DNA from: Stutzerimonas stutzeri
GTDB taxonomy: Bacteria; Pseudomonadota; Gammaproteobacteria; Pseudomonadales; Pseudomonadaceae
DNA: 64,000 bases
Direction: 5' to 3'
Assembly: GCF_000952685.1 (NCBI RefSeq)
Contig: NZ_JYHV01000010.1
Location: forward strand, 1-64,000
Shown here: positions 57,426 to 64,000 of the stretch, piece by piece
Numbering within the stretch: the first letter of the stretch is position 1
Layout: each line of letters begins with the position of its first letter
Notes under the pieces: model-generated
Told to the model about the DNA's origin: nothing
What the model saw: the letters and a program-made list of their open reading frames with translations, nothing else
The model's database searches: none
Position numbers and translations under genes: made by a program

Positions 57426-58019
57426 TCAGTGCACCTGCTTGGTCAGTAGCTGATCCAGGTAGTCATAGGCCAGTTGCAGTGCCTGTTCGATATCGAAGTC
57501 GTCGCTGGCCAACGCGCCGCGCAGCCACAGGCCGTCGATCAATGCCGCCATGCCTCGCGCGGCCGAGCGTGCTTGCTCCTTTGGCAGAACGCGGCGGAAC
57601 TCGCAGCAGAGATTGGAATACAGGCGGCAGTCGTTGATCCGCTGCAATCGGTGCAGGGCGGGTTGATGCATGCTGAACGCCCAGAACGCCAGCCAGGTTT
57701 TCATCGCGGGTCCGTTCACCTGGCTGTCGTCGAAGTTGCCCTCGATGATCGCTTTCAGGTGCGCGCGCGGGCTGTCGTCGGTCAGCGCCTCGCGGCGTAT
57801 ACGGACGGCCTGATTCAGCGCCTTCATGAGGTGCCGCATGGTGGCTTCGAGCAGGCCGTTCTTATCCTGGAAATAATGACTGATGATGCCGTTCGAGACG
57901 CCCGCCAGTCGCGCAATCATGGCGATGCTGGCGTCACTCATACCGACCTGGTCCACGGCCGCGAGGGTGGCATGGATCAGCTGTTTGCGTCGGATGGGCT
58001 GCATTCCAACCTTGGGCAT
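57426..58019 (-). CDS. betI: Choline-responsive repressor BetI (TetR family)
   Basis: The 197-residue TetR-family protein begins [20 protein letters not shown]. It has the helix-turn-helix [20 protein letters not shown] (about residues 29-48) and the [14 protein letters not shown] segment typical of BetI. It represses betIBA until choline binds (family knowledge). It is the first gene of the operon, just after a matching operator. Confidence 0.95.
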   Translation of the reverse strand: MPKVGMQPIRRKQLIHATLAAVDQVGMSDASIAMIARLAGVSNGIISHYFQDKNGLLEATMRHLMKALNQAVRIRREALTDDSPRAHLKAIIEGNFDDSQVNGPAMKTWLAFWAFSMHQPALHRLQRINDCRLYSNLCCEFRRVLPKEQARSAARGMAALIDGLWLRGALASDDFDIEQALQLAYDYLDQLLTKQVH

Positions 58020-58060
58020 TGGAGGCTCCGGGAGGATGATGAATGCTGTACACCCTAGTT

Positions 58061-58084
58061 TTTATTGATTGATCGATCAATAAA
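58061..58084 (-). promoter_or_regulatory. BetI-like operator
   Basis: ATTGATCGATCAAT (58068-58081) is a perfect 14-bp palindrome in an A/T-rich context, with TTGA and TCAA arms like reported Pseudomonas BetI sites. It lies 49-62 bases before the betI start, where the promoter must be. Confidence 0.7.
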
Positions 58085-58286
58085 AAAACAAAGGGCTGTC
58101 GGGAATGGATATGACTATGTCGTGCGTCGCAGACGCAGATGTGAACGAGCCCAAAGGCGGGTTGGGACAGCTAGCCGGTTTTCCCGATGGCAGTGTTGCC
58201 TGCGCCCCAATCGAAGGCCGCCGGGCACTGCCACGACGGCGTTCGGGGGTAAGGTGCGGGCGCGTGAGCGCCCGTACGGGTGCTGC

Positions 58287-59597
58287 TTACAGGATGTCCA
58301 GTGGGTACTCGGTGATCACGCGCAGTTCGTCGATGTCGCCGGCGAAGCCGCGCGCGGTGGCGTAACGCACACGCAAGGAGAGGTCTTTGAGGTCGCCGTC
58401 CTGGACCACGTACTTGGCTTCGAGGTCGCGCTCCCATTCCTTGCCCTTGCCGGCGGCTCCGGCGTAGTAAGCGTAGGCGCCATCGGGATCGACGCTCGCG
58501 CCATCAATGTCTCCCTTGATGTACCTGGCCATCAGGCTCAGACCCGGCACGCCGTAGGTCGCCATGTTGAGATCGTAGCGGGCCTGTACCGACTTCTCGC
58601 CGGGCGCGTTGAAGTCCGACCACTGCGAAGAGTTGGCCAGATAGATGGAGTCGCCGGCGTTGGTGCCGTCCATGCTGATGTAATCCATGGGCGCGTTGCC
58701 GTTCACCTGCTGATGGGCGAGGGTGAAGCTATGCGCGCCGATCGAATAGCCGGCGGCCAGCGACCAGGCTGTGGTGTTGATGTCCCCCGCCAGGGCGGAT
58801 CCTTCGTCACGGGTGTCATAGACGTTGAAGTCGAACGACAGTGCCTGACCTTCGGAGAGCGGCAGCGCGTAGTTCAGGTTGCCGTAGTACTGGCTCCAGA
58901 CGTCCTCGTACTTGGAACCGTAGAGGGTCGCGCTGAGGCTGTCGGTCAGCTGGTACGTGCCGCCCAGATAACTGACGGTTTCCGAGTCGATGGCGCCGGC
59001 ATAGACCAGGGTGATCTCGCCGTCGTGGTTGAGCGAGCGGTTGCGATCGCGAATCGAGGTGAAATAGCCCGCGTCGACGGTCAACTGATCGAGCTCGTTG
59101 GACGTCAGCTGGAAGCCAGTGGCGGTGCTGGCGAAGATGCGCCCGGTGCCTGGGGAGAAGACCGGGGCGGTGGGCGTCAGGTCGCCATACTTCAGGGTCG
59201 TGTTGGAAACACGTACCTTGACCGCGCCGCCAGCGAAGCCGAAGTCGTCGGCGGCACGGCCGTCGCTGTCCACTGGCAGCAGGCCAGTGCCGCTGGTGCC
59301 TCGACCGCTGTCGAGCTTGATCGCACCACCGGCATGAAGGTCGACGCCGAAGCCGACGGTGCCCTGGGTGAAGCCGGATTGATAGGAGAGTAGCAGGCCG
59401 TGGGCCCATTCTTCCCGGCGGCTCTGGGCGGCGCCAGGCGCATGGTTATCGCGGGCGAAGTAGTAGTTCTTGTTCAGCAGCGTCAGGTCACTGCCTTCGA
59501 CGAAGCCGGTGGCTTCCGACTGTTCGCTGGCTACGGCCAGCTGGCTGACCGCGGTGGTGACGGCCAGCGCCAGGGTGGTCCATTTGATTGCGTGCAT
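58287..59597 (-). CDS. OprD-family outer-membrane porin
   Basis: The 436-residue product has a signal peptide (MHAIKWTTLALAVTTAVSQL, then AVAS). An 18-stranded OprD-type barrel follows, with EGSDLTLLNKNYYFARDNH near the mature N terminus, typical of the family, and RRYATARG-type strands at the end. The position inside the choline/betaine island suggests a channel for quaternary amines or their sulfate esters; this is inference. ATG at 59597 with GGAG eight bases upstream; GTG at 59603 is possible. Confidence 0.9.
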   Translation of the reverse strand: MHAIKWTTLALAVTTAVSQLAVASEQSEATGFVEGSDLTLLNKNYYFARDNHAPGAAQSRREEWAHGLLLSYQSGFTQGTVGFGVDLHAGGAIKLDSGRGTSGTGLLPVDSDGRAADDFGFAGGAVKVRVSNTTLKYGDLTPTAPVFSPGTGRIFASTATGFQLTSNELDQLTVDAGYFTSIRDRNRSLNHDGEITLVYAGAIDSETVSYLGGTYQLTDSLSATLYGSKYEDVWSQYYGNLNYALPLSEGQALSFDFNVYDTRDEGSALAGDINTTAWSLAAGYSIGAHSFTLAHQQVNGNAPMDYISMDGTNAGDSIYLANSSQWSDFNAPGEKSVQARYDLNMATYGVPGLSLMARYIKGDIDGASVDPDGAYAYYAGAAGKGKEWERDLEAKYVVQDGDLKDLSLRVRYATARGFAGDIDELRVITEYPLDIL

Positions 59598-59676
59598 GCA
59601 CACGACTCCATTGCTTCGAGCGGCGCTCGTTCAGTGCGCCGGTCGGGGTTGGGTATAGGGGGATTGCGAGATCCGA

Positions 59677-60531
59677 TTATTCGAGCCAGCTGGCGACGCG
59701 TTCCGGGTGGTTCTTCACCCACTCACGGGCGGCAGCGTCCGGCTTGGCGCCATCACGTATCGCCAGCATCACTTCACCGACTTCTTCAGGACCCCAGTTG
59801 AACTTCTTCAGGAAGGCTTCGGCCTCGGGAGCCTTGCTGGCGAGCGCTGGGTTGGCGACCGTATCGACGTGCTCGTCGTCACCGAAGACCTTCTTCGGAT
59901 CTTCCAGGAAGCGCAGCTTCCACTTGGCGAACATCCAGTGCGGGATCCAGCCGGTAACTACGATCGGCTTCTGCGCTTTTTCCGCGCGGGTCAGGGCGGT
60001 GGTCATCGCTGGCCCGGAGCTGGGCATCAGTCGGACGTTCAGGTCGTATTGTTTTATGGCGTCTTCGGTGCGGCGCATGACACCGGCGCCGGCATCGATG
60101 CCAGTGATCTTGCCGTCGAATGCGTCGCTGTACTTGTTGAGATCCTCGATGCTCTTGGCCTCGACATAGTCCGGCACGATCAAGCCGATCTTCGCGCCTT
60201 CATAGTTGGTGCCGAGGACCACGACCTTGTCCTTCAATTTCTCGAAGTACTCGCCGTGTGTGGCGGGCAGCCAGGCGGAGAGGGTGGCGTCGAGATCACC
60301 GCGTGCGACGCCCTGCCACATGATGGCCGGCTCGACCGGCTGCAGCTTGACCGGGTAACCCAGGTTGCTCCCGAGAATTTCACCCGCCACGTGCGTGGCG
60401 GCGACGCTGTCGTCCCAGCCGTTGACGTAGCCGATCTTCAGCTCGGGCTTGTCCGCCGCCATGCTGGTGGCCATGCCGAGCGCCATGCTGGCGGCGCCGA
60501 GACCACAAAGAAGGTGCTTGATTAGATTCAT
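59677..60531 (-). CDS. Glycine betaine-type ABC transporter binding protein
   Basis: The 284-residue exported protein has a signal peptide ending ATSMAADK, then ELKIGYVNGWDDSVAATHVA, PAIMWQGVARGDLDATLSAW and VVTGWIPHWMFAKWKL, with the Trp residues that cage the trimethylammonium group. It belongs to the OpuAC/ProX class and resembles the orphan betaine- or carnitine-binding proteins BetX and CaiX of P. aeruginosa. No permease is adjacent. Confidence 0.87.
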   Translation of the reverse strand: MNLIKHLLCGLGAASMALGMATSMAADKPELKIGYVNGWDDSVAATHVAGEILGSNLGYPVKLQPVEPAIMWQGVARGDLDATLSAWLPATHGEYFEKLKDKVVVLGTNYEGAKIGLIVPDYVEAKSIEDLNKYSDAFDGKITGIDAGAGVMRRTEDAIKQYDLNVRLMPSSGPAMTTALTRAEKAQKPIVVTGWIPHWMFAKWKLRFLEDPKKVFGDDEHVDTVANPALASKAPEAEAFLKKFNWGPEEVGEVMLAIRDGAKPDAAAREWVKNHPERVASWLE

Positions 60532-60710
60532 GCGTTTAGCTCCATGTAGGAATATGGCAGTGATGCCTACCGTGGTCCCGTTCTGCGAGGGACTGCGGTT
60601 TTGTTGCAGGGATCTCAGCGATTGAGCGAGGTCCCGTGCACGGTTCGGCGCGCTGGTTCTGCTTGCGCACCGGCGAAATGAAAGGTGATCGGTTGTGTTG
60701 TGGCTGCGGA

Positions 60711-60748
60711 GCAGGCTCGTCTCGGCATCTGAGCCGGGACGGGCCTGC
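60711..60748 (-). terminator. Hairpin downstream of the choXWV-type operon
   Basis: A 14-bp stem with two single mismatches (GCAGGC/GCCTGC, CGTC/GACG, CGGC/GCCG) has a six-base loop. It is 47 bases past the stop of the choline-binding protein gene. There is no T tract, so termination is uncertain. Confidence 0.45.
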
Positions 60749-60794
60749 TGGCTACTTTTGCCTGGTCCTGTTCTGCGCGATGGCGTTCAGGCAG

Positions 60795-61742
60795 TCAGAG
60801 GCCGACGAACTTCTTCACCGCAGCGACCGCGTCCTGGCCGTCGTAGGTGGTCACTCCGGCCAGCCACTGATCGAGCGCGCCCGGGTTGGCTTTGATCCAC
60901 TTCTTCGCCACGGTTTGCGGATCGTCTCGTTCGAGCGCCATTTCCATCAGCTCGCTTTCGATGGGGACGGTGAACTGCAGGTTCTGTAGCAGCTTTCCTA
61001 CGTTTGCGCAGCGCTCCACATAGTCCGGCGGCACGACGGTAAACACCTTGGCCGCACCGAAGTCGGGGCCAAACACCTCGTCACCGCCTGCCAGGTAGGT
61101 CAGGTCGTACTGGGTATTCATCGGGTGCGGAGCCCAGCCGAGGAAGACCACCGGTTCTTTCTTGCGAATCGCACGTTGCACCTGAACCAGCATGCCGGCT
61201 TCGCTGGACTCGATCATGCGGAAGTCGCCGAGGCCGAACTGATCGTTCTTGATCATCTTCTCGATCAGCAGGTTGCCGTCGTTACCCGGTTCGATCGCGT
61301 AGATTCGGCCGCCCAGCTCGTCCTTGAACTTGGCGATGTCCTGAAAGCTTTTCAGTCCCGCCTCAGCCGCATAGGTCGGTACCGCCAGGGTGTATTTGGC
61401 GCCTTCCAGATTGGGCGATTCGAGCACCTTGACGCCGCCGTCCTTGGCAAACGGTTCGATGACCGCATCCATGGACGGCGACCAATAACCGAGAAAGGCA
61501 TCGATCTGCTTGTTCTTCACGCCGGTGAAGGCGATCGGTACCGAAGCCATTACCTTGCTCGGCTGGTAGCCCAGACCCTCGGTCAGAACCATTGCCACGC
61601 CCGTGGTCGCGGCGATGTCGGCCCAGCCGATTTCGGCAAAACGCACCTTTTCGCAGCTCGCTGGCTCCTGTGCCCAAGCTCCCTGCATCGCTGCGCAGGT
61701 GAGCAGGCCGACGGCAGTCGTTATCGTCTTGAAAGTATTCAT
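60795..61742 (-). CDS. choX: Choline ABC transporter substrate-binding protein
   Basis: The 315-residue exported protein has a signal peptide ending MQGAWAQE. The mature protein has CEKVRFAEIGWADIAATTGV, FLGYWSPSMDAVIEPF and VVFLGWAPHPMNTQYDLTYL, the ChoX/CbcX layout with aromatic residues at the ligand box. It follows the permease gene by 30 bases and completes the V-W-X operon. It is clearly related to the protein at 52.7 kb. Confidence 0.92.
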   Translation of the reverse strand: MNTFKTITTAVGLLTCAAMQGAWAQEPASCEKVRFAEIGWADIAATTGVAMVLTEGLGYQPSKVMASVPIAFTGVKNKQIDAFLGYWSPSMDAVIEPFAKDGGVKVLESPNLEGAKYTLAVPTYAAEAGLKSFQDIAKFKDELGGRIYAIEPGNDGNLLIEKMIKNDQFGLGDFRMIESSEAGMLVQVQRAIRKKEPVVFLGWAPHPMNTQYDLTYLAGGDEVFGPDFGAAKVFTVVPPDYVERCANVGKLLQNLQFTVPIESELMEMALERDDPQTVAKKWIKANPGALDQWLAGVTTYDGQDAVAAVKKFVGL

Positions 61743-61772
61743 CCTGATTTCCCGTGTCTGCGGTTCGTGGTG

Positions 61773-62660
61773 CTATTGGCGCTGCAACTTGAGCTTGGTG
61801 CTCACCCAGGTGTACCAGGTGGCCTTTTGCGTGGCTCGCTTGGTGCTGCCGAAGCTCTCGGTGATGCGATCGAGGATGATTGCCAGCAGTACCACGGCCA
61901 TGCCGCTTTCGAAGCCGAGACCGATGTCCAGTCGCTGAATACTGGCCAACACGTCGTTGCCCAGGCCGCCAGCACCTACCATCGAGGCGATGATCACCAT
62001 CGACAGCGCCATCATGATGGTCTGGTTGACCCCCGCCATGATCGAGGGCATGGCGTTGGGCAGCTGCACCTTGAACAACAGCTGCCTGCCGTTGCAGCCG
62101 AAGGATTGCCCAGCCTCGACGATCTCTTTGTTGACCTGGCGGATGCCGAGGTTGGTCAGGCGTACCGCTGGCGGCATGGCGAAGATCACCGTGGCGATGA
62201 TGCCGGGCACACGGCCGAGGCCGAATAGCATCGCGGCCGGGATCAGGTAGACGAATGCCGGCATGGTCTGCATGAAGTCCAGAATCGGACGGATGATCAT
62301 GGCGACCCGCTCACTGCGCGCCGACCAGATGCCCAGCGGAATCCCCAGCAGCAGGCTGATCAGCGTGGCGGAGAAGGTCAGGCCGAGGGTCACTACGGTC
62401 TGTTCCCAGAAACCGGTGAGCACGATGAGAATGAAGGACACAGCGGTGAAGACGGCGAACCGGGCACCGATGCGCCACAAACCGAGGCCGACGAAAATGG
62501 CGATGAGCAGCCAGGCCGGCGGCAGCATCAGCAGCGCTTCGACGCCCTCGGAAAACCCGCTGACCACGCCACCGAGGCTGTCGAAGGCGCCGCTGTAGTT
62601 TTCCAACAGATGCTGGACGACGTCGTTGACCCAGCTCCCCAGATCCAGATCTTTGCTCAT
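61773..62660 (-). CDS. choW: Choline ABC transporter permease
   Basis: The 295-residue inner-membrane protein has about six to seven helices. The permease EAA-type loop AGQSFGCNGRQLLFKVQLPNAMP (described here by its region, about residues 183-205) contacts the ATPase. The SARSERVAMIIRPILDFMQT segment is typical of ProW/ChoW. Its start is two bases from the ATPase stop, so the genes are coupled. Confidence 0.92.
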   Translation of the reverse strand: MSKDLDLGSWVNDVVQHLLENYSGAFDSLGGVVSGFSEGVEALLMLPPAWLLIAIFVGLGLWRIGARFAVFTAVSFILIVLTGFWEQTVVTLGLTFSATLISLLLGIPLGIWSARSERVAMIIRPILDFMQTMPAFVYLIPAAMLFGLGRVPGIIATVIFAMPPAVRLTNLGIRQVNKEIVEAGQSFGCNGRQLLFKVQLPNAMPSIMAGVNQTIMMALSMVIIASMVGAGGLGNDVLASIQRLDIGLGFESGMAVVLLAIILDRITESFGSTKRATQKATWYTWVSTKLKLQRQ

Positions 62661-62662
62661 GT

Positions 62663-63859
62663 TCAGTCCTCCTGCAGGCGAGTCAGAAGGCGGCCTTTGC
62701 TGATGGCGCCCGCGTAGAACCCTTGGCTGTCCACCACGGGCATCGGTCCCTCGTTGTCCACTAAGCGTTCGATCACCTGATCGAGTGGCTGGTCTTCGGT
62801 AAGAGGATCGATCTGTTTCAACACGTCCGCCTCGAGGGCGCAGGTCTGGCCGTTCTCGACCAGCAGGGCGATCCGCTCCAGGCTGATGGAGCCGCGGAAT
62901 CGTTTGTCTTCGTCGACGATGAAGGCGTAATGCTTGTCCATCGCCTGCAGTTCCTGGCAGACCTGCAGGGCATCCGGCGCTTTGCCGTTGTGCACATAGA
63001 GCGGAACGCTATCGGACTTGAGCTGGCCGGCGGTGAGGTAGCGGCTGGTGTTGACGGTGTCGAAGAAATTGCGCACGTAGTTGTTGGCGGGGTTATCGAT
63101 CAGTTCCTGCGGCGTACCGACTTGAATCAGCTTGCCGCCTTCCATGATGCCGATGCGGTTGCCGATGCGCATGGCCTCTTCGATGTCATGGGAGACGAAG
63201 ATGATGGTGCGTCGGTGAGTCTTCTGCAGCTCCAGCAGCACGTCCTGCATTTCCCGGCGCTTGAGCGGATCGAGGGCGGAAAAGGCTTCGTCCATGATGA
63301 TCATCGAAGGGTTGACCGCCAGCGCTCGGGCGAGGCCGACCCGTTGTTGCATGCCACCGGACAGTTCGTGGGGATACTTCTGCGCGAAGGTGTCGAGACC
63401 GACCTGTGTGAGCACCGCCATGGCGCGCTCCTCACGCTCCTTGCGCCCGATGCCGGCGACCTCCAGCCCGAAAGCCGCATTGTCCAGCACCGTGCGCGAC
63501 GGCATCAGCGCGAAGGACTGAAAGACCATGCTCATGTCGCGGCGGCGCAAGTCGATGAGTTGGGCGTGGGGCAGTTTCGCCACGTTCTGCCCGTCGATGA
63601 AGACGTCACCGGCGCTGGGTTCGATCAGGCGGTTGATCAGTCGTATCAGCGTGGATTTGCCGGAGCCGGACAGGCCCATCAGCACGAAAATCTCCCCTTC
63701 CTCGACACTGAACGAAACATCACTTACGCCGATGACGGCGCCGCGCTCGGCGAGAATCTTGTCCTTGCTCCAGCCTTGCTTGAGCAAGGCGATGGCTTCT
63801 TGTTCTTGTGGGCCGAATACCTTGTACAGGTTCTCGACGACGATTTTTCCAGACTGCAT
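62663..63859 (-). CDS. choV: Choline ABC transporter ATP-binding protein
   Basis: The 398-residue ATPase has Walker [10 protein letters not shown] (about residues 61-69), signature LSGGMQQRVGLARAL and Walker B MIIMDEAFSALDP. A C-terminal part of about 120 residues resembles paired CBS domains, which sense ionic strength in related transporters. GAGGGG lies nine bases before the ATG at 63859; an in-frame ATG at 63883 has no such site. First gene of the V-W-X operon. Confidence 0.93.
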   Translation of the reverse strand: MQSGKIVVENLYKVFGPQEQEAIALLKQGWSKDKILAERGAVIGVSDVSFSVEEGEIFVLMGLSGSGKSTLIRLINRLIEPSAGDVFIDGQNVAKLPHAQLIDLRRRDMSMVFQSFALMPSRTVLDNAAFGLEVAGIGRKEREERAMAVLTQVGLDTFAQKYPHELSGGMQQRVGLARALAVNPSMIIMDEAFSALDPLKRREMQDVLLELQKTHRRTIIFVSHDIEEAMRIGNRIGIMEGGKLIQVGTPQELIDNPANNYVRNFFDTVNTSRYLTAGQLKSDSVPLYVHNGKAPDALQVCQELQAMDKHYAFIVDEDKRFRGSISLERIALLVENGQTCALEADVLKQIDPLTEDQPLDQVIERLVDNEGPMPVVDSQGFYAGAISKGRLLTRLQED

Positions 63860-64000
63860 GGGATGGTTCCCCTCAGTAGACATCCAGATCAGCTAAACGG
63901 AGTCGAAAGCGCCTTGCGACGCCGTCGGCTAGTGCCAACTGCTATGGCTTTTGGGTTGACATGTTCTTGGACGGAAGCGGTGTCGCGGTGGCTCGACGGG

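Noticed and set aside
58065-59393. 442-codon plus-strand open frame
   Set aside because: It runs opposite the OprD porin, which has a signal peptide and family-like barrel; the plus frame has only Val/Gly/Arg-rich shadow sequence.

Overview
The window is a stretch of Pseudomonas-type gammaproteobacterial chromosome, most like the Pseudomonas stutzeri group (Stutzerimonas). This rests on the str/S10/spc/alpha ribosomal super-cluster, the uvrA-MFS-ssb order downstream of rplQ, an OprG-type OmpW porin near a DUF2796/ABC/DUF3299 operon, an OprD-family porin, and a Pseudomonas-style choline sulfate/choline/betaine cluster. Composition is uniformly GC-rich. I see no rRNA, tRNA, prophage, insertion sequence or CRISPR array.

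Region 1 (1-15075) holds tuf, then S10 (rpsJ to rpsQ), spc (rplN to rpmJ, with secY) and alpha (rpsM, rpsK, rpsD, rpoA, rplQ). Each of three junctions (tuf/rpsJ, rpsN/rpsH, rpmJ/rpsM) carries a strong hairpin followed at once by a sigma70-like promoter, so the long cluster is probably read as re-initiated blocks.

Region 2 (15076-22283) holds uvrA, a YajR-like MFS exporter with a C-terminal soluble domain, ssb, and two overlapping SDR/epimerase genes.

Region 3 (22317-33987) is a metal and envelope block. It contains oprG behind an ANR-like site; a six-gene TonB2-type energy-transducing operon (DUF3450, TtpC-like, ExbB2, ExbD2, TonB2, TPR protein); and, convergent to it, an operon of a His-rich DUF2796 protein, an ABC ATPase, an FtsX-type permease and a DUF3299 protein. 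A Zur-like palindrome sits just upstream of each operon. My main inference is that the two form one zinc-starvation unit. A YpfJ-type metallopeptidase, a DUF411 copper protein and a DUF4345 membrane protein follow.

Region 4 (33988-50088) is housekeeping and accessory metabolism: moeA, a cytochrome b561, trmA, an NCS2 purine permease, mocA with a three-subunit molybdenum hydroxylase (PaoABC-like), an MFS transporter, the rlmG-merR-CMD group, fpr and gdhA. moeA, mocA and the hydroxylase are linked by molybdenum cofactor use.

Region 5 (50089-63859) is a quaternary-amine island: a LysR regulator and choline sulfatase (betC), a choline-type binding protein, betA-betB-betI with a BetI-like operator, an OprD-family porin, a betaine-type binding protein, and a choline ABC importer (binding protein, permease, ATPase). 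Together these would take up choline-O-sulfate, choline and betaine and convert the first two to glycine betaine. A 458-bp array of four palindromes separates the convergent betC-binding protein pair from betA.
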